Source: an uncultured Elusimicrobia bacterium (GTDB lineage Bacteria; Elusimicrobiota; Endomicrobiia; Endomicrobiales; Endomicrobiaceae). From it: DNA of 23,236 nt. Numbering within the stretch: position 1 is the stretch's first letter; the number at the start of each line of letters is the position of its first letter. The notes under the pieces were generated by a model. That model saw only the letters and a list, made by a program, of their open reading frames with translations, was not told the DNA's origin and ran no database searches. The stretch lies in assembly GCA_937916125.1 (NCBI GenBank), contig CALGGE010000105.1, forward strand, positions 1-23,236, written 5' to 3'. The position numbers and the translations under genes are program-made. Positions 4,451 through 13,530 of the stretch are shown here, piece after piece.

Positions 4451-5911
4451 TTATTTTTGAGAGATTTCTTTACTTTTATTGACCAACGTATCAATGGCTT
4501 TTTTTGCGGTTTTGGCATCGGTTATGGTCGCACTTCCGCCGATACATCCGCCGGGACAAAACATAACTTCCAGCATACTGAAACTGTCATCACTTTCCCC
4601 TGCCGAAGCAAAAGATTTTAATTTGCCGATGGTATCGGGATTAAGACCGTTAATAACGTATGATATCACATCCGTCGAAGAATTTAAAGTAGTTTTGATT
4701 GCACTTATTACACCGCCGGTAACACCGAAGTTTCTTCCCTGTTTGGAACTTTCTTTTTCAAATTTCGTTTCCTCGCATTTTTCGGTACTTATTCCCTTTG
4801 CGGCAAACAGAGCATCAAGCTCTTCAAAATTCATAACAAAATCCACATTTTCGTTGTCGTAGCCTTCTGCCCTTTTTGCAACACACGGGCTTACAAAAAC
4901 CGTAATCGAACCGGGAAATCTTTTCTTGGCAAGTTCCGCCGTATAATAGAGAGGCGTTTGCGTGTCCGACATAAAAGGTTTTATTTCGGGAATATGTTTT
5001 TTTATCAGCTGTCTGTAGCCTGCACAGCATGAAGTGGTCATAAAATTTTCACCTTTTTCCATTCTTTCGGCAAACTCCGCCGCTTCGTTAAGCGTGGTTA
5101 TATCGGCACCTTCGGCAACTTCGATAACTTCATCAAAACCTGCTTTCATTACGGCTGTTTTTATTTGATAAACATTACCCTTAAACTGTCCCGCAATCGA
5201 CGGTGCAATAAGAGCAACGATTTTTTTACCTTTCTTATCTTTTATAACTTTCAGAATATCAACTATCTGACTTTTCTCGTGGACGGCACCGAACGGACAC
5301 GCTGCAATACATTTACCGCAATAAATACATTTAGCATAATCGATACTTGCAAAACCGGTTTCGTCTTTTTTAATAGCTCCGACGACACAAGCTTCTTCGC
5401 ACGGAACGGTAATTTTTACTATTGCTTTGTACGAACATGCCGCAATACACATTTTACATTTTTTACATTTTGTTTCATCAATAACGGACTTACCGTTTTT
5501 AATGGATATTGCACCGAACTTGCATGCCGAAAGACACGGTCTGTCAACACAGCCCTGACATAAATCAGTAACAAAAATTCTGTTCGTTAAACAGCCTTTA
5601 CAGGCGGCCTGTAAAACAGTTAAATTTTTGCTGTCGATATCCTTTCGTTCAAGTGCCTTTTTGGCATAAGTTCTCAGTGAAACAGTCTCATCATCTTCTT
5701 CTATGGGGAAACCCAATCCCGCAATGGTTCTGTCTTTGATGATGGCTCTTTCTTTGTATATACAACACCTGTAAGGAACTTCCATACCTTTCGGTCTCAT
5801 TTCAAAAGGTATAAGTCTTGTATTCTCTTCAAAATCATCCGAGAAGAAAGCCCTGATAATTCTTACGAGAATTTCCTTTTTAATTTGATTTTTATGTCCG
5901 GAAATACTCAT
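4451..5911 (-). CDS. [FeFe] hydrogenase with ferredoxin-like domains, probably group B (486 aa)
   Basis: Seen: cysteine motifs for electron-relay iron-sulfur clusters at C118/C121/C126/C130, C149/C152/C155/C159 and C195/C198/C201/C205, with a further Cys pair C171/C175. The H-cluster domain follows: TSCCAGY (293-298), SPCVAKRAE (341-349) and EVMFCPGGCIGG (448-459). The four cysteines expected for the H-cluster are present; the usual MAC is MFC. Known: these cytoplasmic enzymes exchange electrons between ferredoxin and protons, making or using H2. The short H-cluster region and altered motifs fit the group B type rather than the large NADH-linked trimeric enzymes, and no NuoE/F-like partners are present. 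A ribosome-binding AAGG lies before the ATG. The maturases HydE/F/G are not in this window. It follows adhE on the same strand after a hairpin, so partial co-transcription is possible. Confidence 0.9.
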   Translation of the reverse strand: MSISGHKNQIKKEILVRIIRAFFSDDFEENTRLIPFEMRPKGMEVPYRCCIYKERAIIKDRTIAGLGFPIEEDDETVSLRTYAKKALERKDIDSKNLTVLQAACKGCLTNRIFVTDLCQGCVDRPCLSACKFGAISIKNGKSVIDETKCKKCKMCIAACSYKAIVKITVPCEEACVVGAIKKDETGFASIDYAKCIYCGKCIAACPFGAVHEKSQIVDILKVIKDKKGKKIVALIAPSIAGQFKGNVYQIKTAVMKAGFDEVIEVAEGADITTLNEAAEFAERMEKGENFMTTSCCAGYRQLIKKHIPEIKPFMSDTQTPLYYTAELAKKRFPGSITVFVSPCVAKRAEGYDNENVDFVMNFEELDALFAAKGISTEKCEETKFEKESSKQGRNFGVTGGVISAIKTTLNSSTDVISYVINGLNPDTIGKLKSFASAGESDDSFSMLEVMFCPGGCIGGSATITDAKTAKKAIDTLVNKSKEISQK

Positions 5912-5949
5912 TTAAAAACCTTATACTTACATACATTTTCTGAAAACAG

Positions 5950-5968
5950 CCGTAATTAATTATTACGG
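5950..5968 (-). terminator. Possible weak terminator between adhE and the hydrogenase gene
   Basis: CCGTAAT and ATTACGG form a 7-bp stem with a 5-nt loop, just after the adhE stop. On the minus strand it is followed by CTGTTTTC, only a short T-rich tract, so termination would be partial. Confidence 0.45.
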
Positions 5969-5970
5969 TT

Positions 5971-8637
5971 CTAAATTTTTCCGTTATAGGCTTTAATAAA
6001 TAACTGTTTAATTTCCGACATCAGAGGATATGCGGGGTTCGCTCCCGTACATTGGTCGTCAAATGCTCTTTCAACCAACGTATCAAGGTTTGCCATAAAC
6101 ACATCTTCTTTAACTCCGAATTCTTTTATCGATTTCGGCAATTCAACCGTCGTCATTAAATCATCTACTGCCTTTATCAAACGTTCAACTTTTTCGTCGT
6201 CGTTTTTCCCGCCAAGGTTAAGCTCATCGGCAATCTGTGCATATTTCATTTTTGCATTAGGATATTTGTATTGAGGGAATATCGCCTGTTTTTTCGGTCT
6301 GTCGTTGGAATTGAATTTTATAACCTGTCTTATTAAAAGTGCATTTGCAACACCGTGCGGAATATTGTACATTGCACCGAGTTTATGTGCCATGGAATGA
6401 CATAATCCCAAAAATGCATTTGCGAAAGCCATACCTGCTATAGCTGCAGCATAGTGCATTTTTTCTCTGGCTTTTCTGTCGTTTTTACCCTCTTTGTATG
6501 AACGCGGTAAATATTTAAATACCAGCTTTGCGGCTTCCAAAGCATTGGAGTTCGTAAAGTTTGTTGCCATACATGAAACATACGCTTCAAGAGAATGAAC
6601 AAGAGCATCAATACCGGATGCCGCCGTCAATCCCTTAGGCATATTATCTACAAAATTGGGATCTACAATTGCCATATTGGGCGTTAAAGCATAGTCGGCA
6701 ATGGCATATTTATAATGAGTTTTCTCGTCGGTAATAATCGAAAATGGAGTAACTTCCGATCCGGTTCCCGAAGTGGTAGGGATACATACCATCATAGCTT
6801 TTTTGCCAAGCTCGGGAATCTGACAAATTCTTTTTCTGATATCCATAAATCTCATTGAAATATCTTCGAAGTTCGTGTCGGGCTGTTCATACAAAAGCCA
6901 TAAAATTTTCCCCGCATCCATGGGAGAGCCGCCGCCGAGTGCTATAATTACGTCGGGTTCATAAGCTCTAACCATCATAAGAGCTTCGTCGATAGTTGCA
7001 AGAGTCGGATCGGGTTTTACGTCAAAAAACATTTGGTGATCTATACCTATTTCATCCAAAACATCGGTAATATTTTCAACAGCACCGGAATTGAACAGAA
7101 AACGGTCCGTAACGATAAATGCTCTCTTTTTACCTTTTAATTCTTTAAGAGCAAGGTCTAAACAGCCTCTCTTAAAATATATTTTTTGAGGAACTTTAAA
7201 CCAAAGCATATTTTCTCTCCTTTCGGCAACAGTCTTATAATTAAGCAAATGTTCTACTCCGATATTCCCCGATATGGAGTTTCCGCCCCAAGAGCCGCAG
7301 CCCAACGACAGAGACGGTTCAAGTTTAAAATTATAAATATCTCCTATTCCGCCCTGTGACGAAGGAGTATTTATCAATATACGGCAAGAAGGCATTTTTT
7401 CGGCAAAAGAATTAACTCTTTCTTTTACTCTCTCATCGGTATAAAGGACAGAAGTGTGTCCCGGACCGCCTTTTGAAACAAGTTCATATGCCATTTCCGT
7501 AGCTTCGTTAAAATCTTTTGCTCTGTACATTGTTAAAATCGGAGAAAGTTTTTCTCTGGAGAAAGGATCGTTCCAATCTACTTTAGGTCTTTCGCACAAC
7601 AAAAGCTTTGCATCTTCGGGAATTTTAAATCCTGAAAGTTCTGCAATTCTGTGAGCGCTTTGTCCAACTATTGCGGGGTGAGCCGTTCCTCTTTTTGCGT
7701 CTATAAAAGGAAGTGCTACCATTTTTTTCTCGTCGCTTTTGCTTACAAGATATGCTCCGCGGTAAATAAATTCATTTTTAATTCTTTCATAAACTTTATC
7801 AACTACGATTACCGCCTGTTCGGAAGCACATATCATTCCGTTATCAAAAGTTTTTGACATTATTATTGAAGATACCGACATTCTTATATCGGCAGTTTCA
7901 TCTATAACCGCACACGCATTTCCCGGACCTACACCGAGTGCCGGCTTGCCGGAAGAGTATGCGGCTTTAACCATACCGGGACCGCCCGTAGCCAAAATAC
8001 ATGCAATATCGGGATGATGCAACAACGCATCGGAAAGTTCCATCGTGGGAACATCTATCCACCCGATAATATCTTTGGGAGCACCTGCCGCAACCGCGGC
8101 TTCCAGCACTACCCGTGCAGCCTCAATGGTACTTTTTACGGCACGAGGATGAGGAGAAAATATTATCGCATTTCTTGTTTTTAAACATATAAGCGATTTA
8201 AATATTGCCGTCGAAGTAGGATTAGTCGTCGGGATAATACCGGCAATCACACCCAACGGTTCGGCAACTATTCTGATACCGTTTTCTTTATCTTCGCTTA
8301 TTATTCCGCAGGTTTTTGCAAATTTATGTTTGTTATAGATGTACTCGGAAGCAAAATGATTTTTGATAATCTTATCTTCCAAAACACCCATTCCGGTATC
8401 TTCCACAGCCATACGTGCAAGAGGTATTCTTACCTTATTTGCCGCAGTTGCCGCAGCTTTGAAAATCTTATCAACCTGTTCCTGAGAATAGTTGGAATAC
8501 TCAATTTGAGCTTTCTTAACTTTTGCAATTAAAGAATTTAATTTTTCTACCGTGCAGACAAGATTTTCGTCCGAAGTCTGCTTTGTTTCCAAAGGTGTAG
8601 TAACTTTTTTATCCGTTGTGTTCTTTTTTCTTGGCAT
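5971..8637 (-). CDS. adhE: Bifunctional acetaldehyde-CoA / alcohol dehydrogenase (888 aa)
   Basis: Seen: an aldehyde dehydrogenase half (about 28-460) has the nucleophile Cys270 in FDNGMICASEQ. An iron-type alcohol dehydrogenase half (about 490-888) has GGGSPMDAGK for nucleotide binding and the metal-binding His cluster in LVHSLEAY and GLCHSMAHKLGAMYNIPHG. Length is normal for AdhE. The first 25 residues are a lysine-rich extension not typical of the family. Known: the enzyme reduces acetyl-CoA to acetaldehyde and then ethanol with NADH, restoring NAD+ in fermentation, and forms long spirosome filaments in several bacteria. The ATG directly follows the TAA of proS (ATATAAATG), with AAGGAG inside the proS end, so the two are translationally coupled. 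The hydrogenase downstream is a second electron sink. Confidence 0.97.
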   Translation of the reverse strand: MPRKKNTTDKKVTTPLETKQTSDENLVCTVEKLNSLIAKVKKAQIEYSNYSQEQVDKIFKAAATAANKVRIPLARMAVEDTGMGVLEDKIIKNHFASEYIYNKHKFAKTCGIISEDKENGIRIVAEPLGVIAGIIPTTNPTSTAIFKSLICLKTRNAIIFSPHPRAVKSTIEAARVVLEAAVAAGAPKDIIGWIDVPTMELSDALLHHPDIACILATGGPGMVKAAYSSGKPALGVGPGNACAVIDETADIRMSVSSIIMSKTFDNGMICASEQAVIVVDKVYERIKNEFIYRGAYLVSKSDEKKMVALPFIDAKRGTAHPAIVGQSAHRIAELSGFKIPEDAKLLLCERPKVDWNDPFSREKLSPILTMYRAKDFNEATEMAYELVSKGGPGHTSVLYTDERVKERVNSFAEKMPSCRILINTPSSQGGIGDIYNFKLEPSLSLGCGSWGGNSISGNIGVEHLLNYKTVAERRENMLWFKVPQKIYFKRGCLDLALKELKGKKRAFIVTDRFLFNSGAVENITDVLDEIGIDHQMFFDVKPDPTLATIDEALMMVRAYEPDVIIALGGGSPMDAGKILWLLYEQPDTNFEDISMRFMDIRKRICQIPELGKKAMMVCIPTTSGTGSEVTPFSIITDEKTHYKYAIADYALTPNMAIVDPNFVDNMPKGLTAASGIDALVHSLEAYVSCMATNFTNSNALEAAKLVFKYLPRSYKEGKNDRKAREKMHYAAAIAGMAFANAFLGLCHSMAHKLGAMYNIPHGVANALLIRQVIKFNSNDRPKKQAIFPQYKYPNAKMKYAQIADELNLGGKNDDEKVERLIKAVDDLMTTVELPKSIKEFGVKEDVFMANLDTLVERAFDDQCTGANPAYPLMSEIKQLFIKAYNGKI

Positions 8638-10359
8638 TTATATTTCTCCTTCTTTCAATCTTTCAACTATGAAGTTGACGATTTCTTCGGCTTTTATTAT
8701 TTTTGCGGCAGATTTATCATCACGCCTGTTTTTAAATTCCACGTTACCGTCTTTCAAATTCTTTTCTCCGACGGTAATTCTGAAAGGAATGCCTATCAAA
8801 TCGGCGTCTTTAAACTTTATTCCCGCTCTCTCGTCTCTGTCGTCCAAAAGCACGTCTATTTTTAATGCTCTTAATTCTTTGTATATTTTTTCGGCAGTCT
8901 GTTTTATCTGCTTGTTTTTAAAATCTACCGGTATTATCGAAACCTTAAACGCCGCAAGTGCTACCGGCCAAATAATACCGTTTTCGTCGTAGGATTGTTC
9001 TATTGTTGCGGCAAGTATTCTTGTAACTCCTATACCGTAACAGCCCATAACCATTAACTGTTCTTTGCCGTTTGCATCCAAATATGTAGCTTTCATGGAT
9101 TTGGAATATTTTGTACCGAGCTTAAAAACGTGTCCTATCTCTATACCTCTTGAGAACTGAAGCTTTTCTTTCTTACATCTGGGACAATTGTCGCCGTGAA
9201 CAACTTTTCTTAAATCGGCAACGACATCCGCCTTATAATCTTTTTCATAATTTACGTTTTTGATATGTGTATCGTCCTTATTTGCACCGATAACACCGTT
9301 GACGATATTTACCACGGAATAATCGGCATAAATTTTAATTTTTTTCTTTAAATTTACAGGTCCTGCAAAACCTACCTTTGCACCCGTTACTTCGGCAATA
9401 ATTTCCGGTGTCGCAAGTTCCAGTTCGCTACATCCGATTAACGACTGAAGTTTTATTTCGTTAATTTCATAGTCGCCGCGGACTAAAGCCGCTACGGGTT
9501 CGCCGTCGGCAACATAAATAATTGTTTTGATAAATTTCTGTGCACAAGAGTTTAAAAATTTCGAAACATCTTCAATGGTTCCGACATTGGGAGTAAGAAT
9601 TTCTTCCATATCAAGAAGTTTTTCGTCAGATTTTTTATCTTCAGGCAAACATTCGGCTTTTTCGGAGTTTGCACCGTAACCGCAATTGCACCATGCTATT
9701 TCTTCTTCTCCGGTATCCGCAAGCACCATAAACTCGTGAGAGAAATTCCCGCCTATTGCTCCGGAAGCAGCCTCAACAACTCTGTATTTGAAACCGCATC
9801 TTTTACAGATTTTTTCGTAAGCGGCATAAACTTTTTTATAATATTCTTCCAAATCCGCCTCGGTAGCATGGAAAGAATACGCATCTTTCATTAAAAATTC
9901 TCTTGCACGCATAACGCCGAAACGCGGTCTAATTTCGTCTCTGAATTTAATACCGAACTGATACAACATTATGGGCAACTGTTTATATGATTTGATAAAA
10001 CTTCTTGCAAGGTCGGTGATAGCTTCCTCGTGTGTGGGAGCAAGAGCAAATTCCGCATTTTTTCTGTCTTTTATTCTGAAAAGTTCTTTACCGTAAACAT
10101 TCCATCTTCCCGTCTCTATCCATAGTTCTTTAGGTAACAAAAGAGGAAGTTTTACTTCCTGCCCGTCGATAGCTCTCATTTCTTCTTTTATAACCATCAT
10201 AACATTTTCAAGAGTCTTTAATCCCAAAGGCAACAGTTCAAACAGCCCGCTACCGAGCTTTCTTATCATGCCGGAACGAACCATAAGTTTTGCCGAGATA
10301 TTATCCATATCCGAGGGAGCTTCTTTTAATGTCGGTATAAACGCCTTAGAATAATACAT
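8638..10359 (-). CDS. proS: Prolyl-tRNA synthetase, bacterial type (573 aa)
   Basis: Seen: starts MYYSKAFIPTLKEAPSDM, with the class II core (LLPLGLKTLENV, FGIKFRDEIRPRFG, REFLMKDAYSFH), an editing-type insertion in the middle (about 225-400), then MGCYGIGVTRILAATIEQ and the C-terminal anticodon-binding domain (about 475-565). Length matches the E. coli-type enzyme with the insertion. I start at ATG 10359, with GGAG seven bases upstream; an in-frame TTG at 10371 would lie on the ribosome-binding site itself. Known: it charges tRNA-Pro with proline and the insertion clears mischarged alanine. It is the first gene of a proS-adhE pair driven by the promoter at 10406-10434. Confidence 0.97.
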   Translation of the reverse strand: MYYSKAFIPTLKEAPSDMDNISAKLMVRSGMIRKLGSGLFELLPLGLKTLENVMMVIKEEMRAIDGQEVKLPLLLPKELWIETGRWNVYGKELFRIKDRKNAEFALAPTHEEAITDLARSFIKSYKQLPIMLYQFGIKFRDEIRPRFGVMRAREFLMKDAYSFHATEADLEEYYKKVYAAYEKICKRCGFKYRVVEAASGAIGGNFSHEFMVLADTGEEEIAWCNCGYGANSEKAECLPEDKKSDEKLLDMEEILTPNVGTIEDVSKFLNSCAQKFIKTIIYVADGEPVAALVRGDYEINEIKLQSLIGCSELELATPEIIAEVTGAKVGFAGPVNLKKKIKIYADYSVVNIVNGVIGANKDDTHIKNVNYEKDYKADVVADLRKVVHGDNCPRCKKEKLQFSRGIEIGHVFKLGTKYSKSMKATYLDANGKEQLMVMGCYGIGVTRILAATIEQSYDENGIIWPVALAAFKVSIIPVDFKNKQIKQTAEKIYKELRALKIDVLLDDRDERAGIKFKDADLIGIPFRITVGEKNLKDGNVEFKNRRDDKSAAKIIKAEEIVNFIVERLKEGEI

Positions 10360-10405
10360 TTTTATCTCCAATTATAAAAAAATATTGCAAATATTATATC
10401 CCGAT

Positions 10406-10434
10406 ATTATAGCAAATAAAAATTTACTAATCAA
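10406..10434 (-). promoter_or_regulatory. Promoter of the proS-adhE operon
   Basis: On the minus strand TTGATT (10429-10434), a 17-nt spacer and TATAAT (10406-10411). A second TATAAT-like sequence lies about 15 nt further on. The leader to the proS ATG is about 40 nt. Confidence 0.75.
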
Positions 10435-10455
10435 AAAATTTGTTGTAAGTTTCTT

Positions 10456-10950
10456 CTATGCATCGGCAAATACTTTACCGTCTTTGAGCGTAATTTTAAG
10501 CTTTGTATATTCGCAGTGAAAATCATTTTTCAAACGGTCGATATATCTGTTGCTTTCCCATTTGCACATCGGCAAATCGTGCAGAAGATAATTTCCGCAA
10601 GTTTCGGGAGTTGTCGCGGGGACTTCTGTTTGTGTTAAGATCCATTCAAGGCACTCTATGGTCAATTTTCGCATATCTTCAACGGTATAATTCCCCGTCA
10701 TAATAATATACATCCCCGTCAAACATCCCATAGGTCCGACATATACGACATCTTCTTTTACTCCTGAATTTCTAAACCATGTCGCCATCAAATGTTCCAA
10801 ACTGTGTATTGCGGAAGGTGCAATTGCAGGCTCTTTGTTCGGTTCGGTTATCCGAATGTCGAAAGTGGTGAAACCTTTATCCTGTCGGGAAATATAAATT
10901 CCGGGCTTTAAATGTGTGTGGTCGATAGTAAAACTTTGTATAACTTCCAT
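10456..10950 (-). CDS. luxS: S-ribosylhomocysteine lyase (164 aa)
   Basis: Seen: starts MEVIQSFTIDHTHLKPGIY; zinc-binding HSLEH (His49, His53) and Cys118 in TCGNY; catalytic Cys76 in MGCLTG and Glu52. Length is normal once the start is set at 10950. The reading frame is open to 11091, but those 47 residues are outside the family and GGGGGA lies just before the chosen ATG. Known: LuxS splits S-ribosylhomocysteine into homocysteine and DPD, the precursor of autoinducer-2, as part of the activated methyl cycle. The partner gene pfs/mtn is not in the window. The gene stands alone, with about 95 nt to proS and 200 nt to the next gene upstream. A TTGTAA/TAATAA pair with 17-nt spacing near 10985-11015 is a weak promoter candidate. 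Confidence 0.96.
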   Translation of the reverse strand: MEVIQSFTIDHTHLKPGIYISRQDKGFTTFDIRITEPNKEPAIAPSAIHSLEHLMATWFRNSGVKEDVVYVGPMGCLTGMYIIMTGNYTVEDMRKLTIECLEWILTQTEVPATTPETCGNYLLHDLPMCKWESNRYIDRLKNDFHCEYTKLKITLKDGKVFADA

Positions 10951-11149
10951 AATATCTTTTCCCCCATGTCGCATTATTACCGTATTTCTTAATAGTTTAC
11001 AAAGAAAAGAAAACTTTTGCAATAAATAATTTAAATTAAAAATTTTTGTAAATCCATTAAAAAAAATGCAGAAATACGCAAAAATTTTCAATGGAAACGG
11101 AAATTGATAAACATATCTGCCGGATCAAATTAGCATACAACAATGTACA

Positions 11150-11719
11150 CTAAAAATCGCTTTGCGATTTTTCCAATCTTCCAAATTCTTTTGCACCGGG
11201 ATAAGCCTTGTTATAAAAATTTTGACCGGGAGATTTTACCAATCTTGCCCTTGCGGATTGTTCCCTTACAGGAGTAAAAAGATTAAACAATTTATAAAAA
11301 ATTATTCTTGTATTATAAGCAATTTTTACATTGTGTTTTTTTATTTGGTTACCGCTGTGGTCTTCCGTTTTTTTCCCGAGTATCGTTTCATCCCAATGTG
11401 TAGTTTTGTAAGTCAATATACTTTTGGAATTAAGCATATAAGGAACAAAAAACTTCTGCACCGTTTTTGACGCAACATCCGCAGCATTTTTATTTTCGGC
11501 AACCGCCACTTTTCTTGTAGCAAAAAATGCGACATAATTTGCATACATATCGTCTATTGTAATAATACACGCCTGTATTGCCGCAAACAACAATACCGTA
11601 ACTACAACTGCAATCATAAGCCCTTCAATCAACGCTTGCCCGCTCTCGGAATTTTTTGTATGCAAAGAAAAAAATGACAACCGTGATGATATATTAAAAA
11701 AGAATTTTTTATTTTTCAT
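11150..11719 (-). CDS. TadE-like membrane protein (189 aa)
   Basis: Seen: a basic N-terminus, then SESGQALIEGLMIAVVVTVLLFAAIQ, the TadE/TadG-type start of a single transmembrane segment (about 27-52), followed by a region of about 135 residues with many Lys, Asn and Phe. Known: TadE-like pseudopilins are cleaved before the GQ motif and assist Tad/Flp pilus assembly or related surface structures. The gene is 38 nt after the PorV/TPR gene and probably shares its transcript. No clear ribosome-binding site is visible. Its last codons lie in a terminator stem. Function beyond the N-terminal segment is unknown. Confidence 0.75.
   Translation of the reverse strand: MKNKKFFFNISSRLSFFSLHTKNSESGQALIEGLMIAVVVTVLLFAAIQACIITIDDMYANYVAFFATRKVAVAENKNAADVASKTVQKFFVPYMLNSKSILTYKTTHWDETILGKKTEDHSGNQIKKHNVKIAYNTRIIFYKLFNLFTPVREQSARARLVKSPGQNFYNKAYPGAKEFGRLEKSQSDF
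11152..11172 (-). terminator. Terminator overlapping the end of the TadE-like gene
   Basis: AAAAATCGC and GCGATTTTT form a perfect 9-bp stem with a 3-nt loop. On the minus strand the stem includes the last sense codons and part of the stop, and ends in TTTTTAG. It would end the 14681-to-11150 gene group. Confidence 0.7.
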
Positions 11720-11757
11720 AACTTATATTTAAAAATTTATATCGCAAATTCAGCAAA

Positions 11758-13530
11758 CTATTTACCGTTAATGTGCTTTAAAGCATTAGCGGCTTTTGTA
11801 TGATTAGGGTTTAATCTCAGTACCAATTCAAACAGTTTTTCCGCTTCAAAATATTTTCCTCCGGCATACAATATCAAACCTTCCTTGTATTTAGCGTCTG
11901 CAAGTTTTTCATCAATAACAAGTTCTTCTTCCTCCTGTTCTTTAACTGCGGTCTGTTGAACGGTTTGTTTTTTGATAGTTTTGGAAAGTTCTGAAACCGC
12001 TTTATCAATATAGTCTTTTGCCGAAGAATAATAATTGAACGAACTTGTATATTTGGAATTTTTTACAAACGCCTGAAGTTTTTCCATTTTTTTGATGCAG
12101 GATATCCAGCGTTTATTTTTAAACAACATTATACCCTCGTTCAACATATTGTTTGATATAAAATCAAACTCTTTTATCTCTTCTTCTCTTATGGAGTCAA
12201 TAACTATCTTATTAACTTTGTTATAATAATGTTTTACTTCTTCATTAGCATCGTCAAACTGAAGATATTTCGACCACTGCTTTAAACATTCATAATAATT
12301 ATTTTTATAGTAATTTACATAACCCGAAGAATAGGAATATTGTTCAAAATTACTTTCTAATTCCGAATTTGATTCTTCCGTCATGGAAGATTTTATCTTG
12401 TTGTAATAAAAATTCGGCGAGTCGTAGTCGGGATAATTCATAATTATTCTCTGAAGTAAATCGGTGGCATATAAATACTGCTTATCGGAATAATATTTTT
12501 TTGCCTGATTAAACATTTTTTTTGCCTGTTTATGTGAAAGTTTCGCCTGTTCAAGAGCAGCTTTGGCTTCCTTGTCAAGTTCGCTTTTTTTAACTTTGTT
12601 TCTTTTTCCCCACCTGAGGGCAACGGAAAATCTGTTGATAATATCCAACTCATTGAAATCTATCGAATAATTGACCACAAACGCCGAAACGGCCGCACCG
12701 AACCCTGCCGTTATGTGATCCGTATAATATCCGCCTCTTATCGAAAATTTTTCTATAAATTTATATTCCACGCCTGCCGCAAATTCATTGTAGGAATCTT
12801 CATTTTTTACATCAAATGAAAATGTTATCGTATCTTTACTCGAGAAATGATATATTACCGGTATCTGCATTAACGTACTCAGTACAAAAATGTTTTGAAA
12901 TTTTTCATTGTATTCATCAAGCGTAACACCGGAATTATAAAAATTCTGTGCGGAAAACCCTACACCGAAATTTGCCTGAAAGTATTTTAAATCAACATCG
13001 TTAAAAAATCTTGATAGAGCCGCATCCACGGAATATCCGCCGTTTTCCTTCTCGTATAAATCCAGATAAATATATTTCGCATTTATACCTACGGAAAGTT
13101 CTATCGGTTTAATTTCCGTCGCAAGAGCAAGAATATAAGCCCATTGGTTCGTATTTATTGTTTTCGGAGCATCAAACGGATCTTTTCTTATTTCCACATC
13201 ACCGCTTGACAAATCTATTGCATTAAAACCTACGGACAAATTTTTAAGCAGACGATAATTTATTGCCGCGGAGTTGTATGATGTCCCGTCAAAAAGATTG
13301 TAACGGGACAGTTCCAAAGTATTATAGTCAAAATAATTTAAAAGAGACGGATTATAAAAAATTATTGACGGATCGTCAAGATTATTAAGGACGGTTTCTC
13401 CCTGTGCAAACGAAGATACCGACGGACCGTGAGAAAGAAAATTTTTTCTTTTTCCTTTGGCATAAACATTTGCAACCGCAAACAAAGATATTATTAAAAT
13501 TAAAATTATTTTATTATTAAAAGTCTGCAT
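11758..13530 (-). CDS. PorV/PorQ-like outer-membrane barrel with C-terminal TPR repeats (590 aa)
   Basis: Seen: a signal peptide (1-24, ending VYA), then a region (about 25-315) rich in alternating beta strands with GPSVSSFAQGETVLNNLDDPSIIFYNPSLL, the start typical of PorV/PorQ or UPF0164-type barrels. A Lys/Ala-rich linker (about 320-345) precedes TPR-like helices to the end, clearest at AKYKEGLILYAGGKYFEAEKLF and the following helix. Known: PorV-type proteins are outer-membrane proteins, some of which serve secretion of proteins with C-terminal sorting domains. Its start overlaps the end of the Fn3/FlgD-Ig gene by 25 nt, implying translational coupling. The overlap with a protein carrying a sorting-like C-terminal domain makes joint export work plausible, but that is inference. 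Confidence 0.75.
   Translation of the reverse strand: MQTFNNKIILILIISLFAVANVYAKGKRKNFLSHGPSVSSFAQGETVLNNLDDPSIIFYNPSLLNYFDYNTLELSRYNLFDGTSYNSAAINYRLLKNLSVGFNAIDLSSGDVEIRKDPFDAPKTINTNQWAYILALATEIKPIELSVGINAKYIYLDLYEKENGGYSVDAALSRFFNDVDLKYFQANFGVGFSAQNFYNSGVTLDEYNEKFQNIFVLSTLMQIPVIYHFSSKDTITFSFDVKNEDSYNEFAAGVEYKFIEKFSIRGGYYTDHITAGFGAAVSAFVVNYSIDFNELDIINRFSVALRWGKRNKVKKSELDKEAKAALEQAKLSHKQAKKMFNQAKKYYSDKQYLYATDLLQRIIMNYPDYDSPNFYYNKIKSSMTEESNSELESNFEQYSYSSGYVNYYKNNYYECLKQWSKYLQFDDANEEVKHYYNKVNKIVIDSIREEEIKEFDFISNNMLNEGIMLFKNKRWISCIKKMEKLQAFVKNSKYTSSFNYYSSAKDYIDKAVSELSKTIKKQTVQQTAVKEQEEEELVIDEKLADAKYKEGLILYAGGKYFEAEKLFELVLRLNPNHTKAANALKHINGK

Noticed and set aside
10360..10371. TTG start of proS at 10371
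   Set aside because: The TTG lies on the ribosome-binding GGAG; ATG at 10359 matches the family start.
10951..11091. N-terminal extension of LuxS by 47 residues
   Set aside because: Outside the family length; a G-rich ribosome-binding site and the conserved start MEVIQSF point to 10950.
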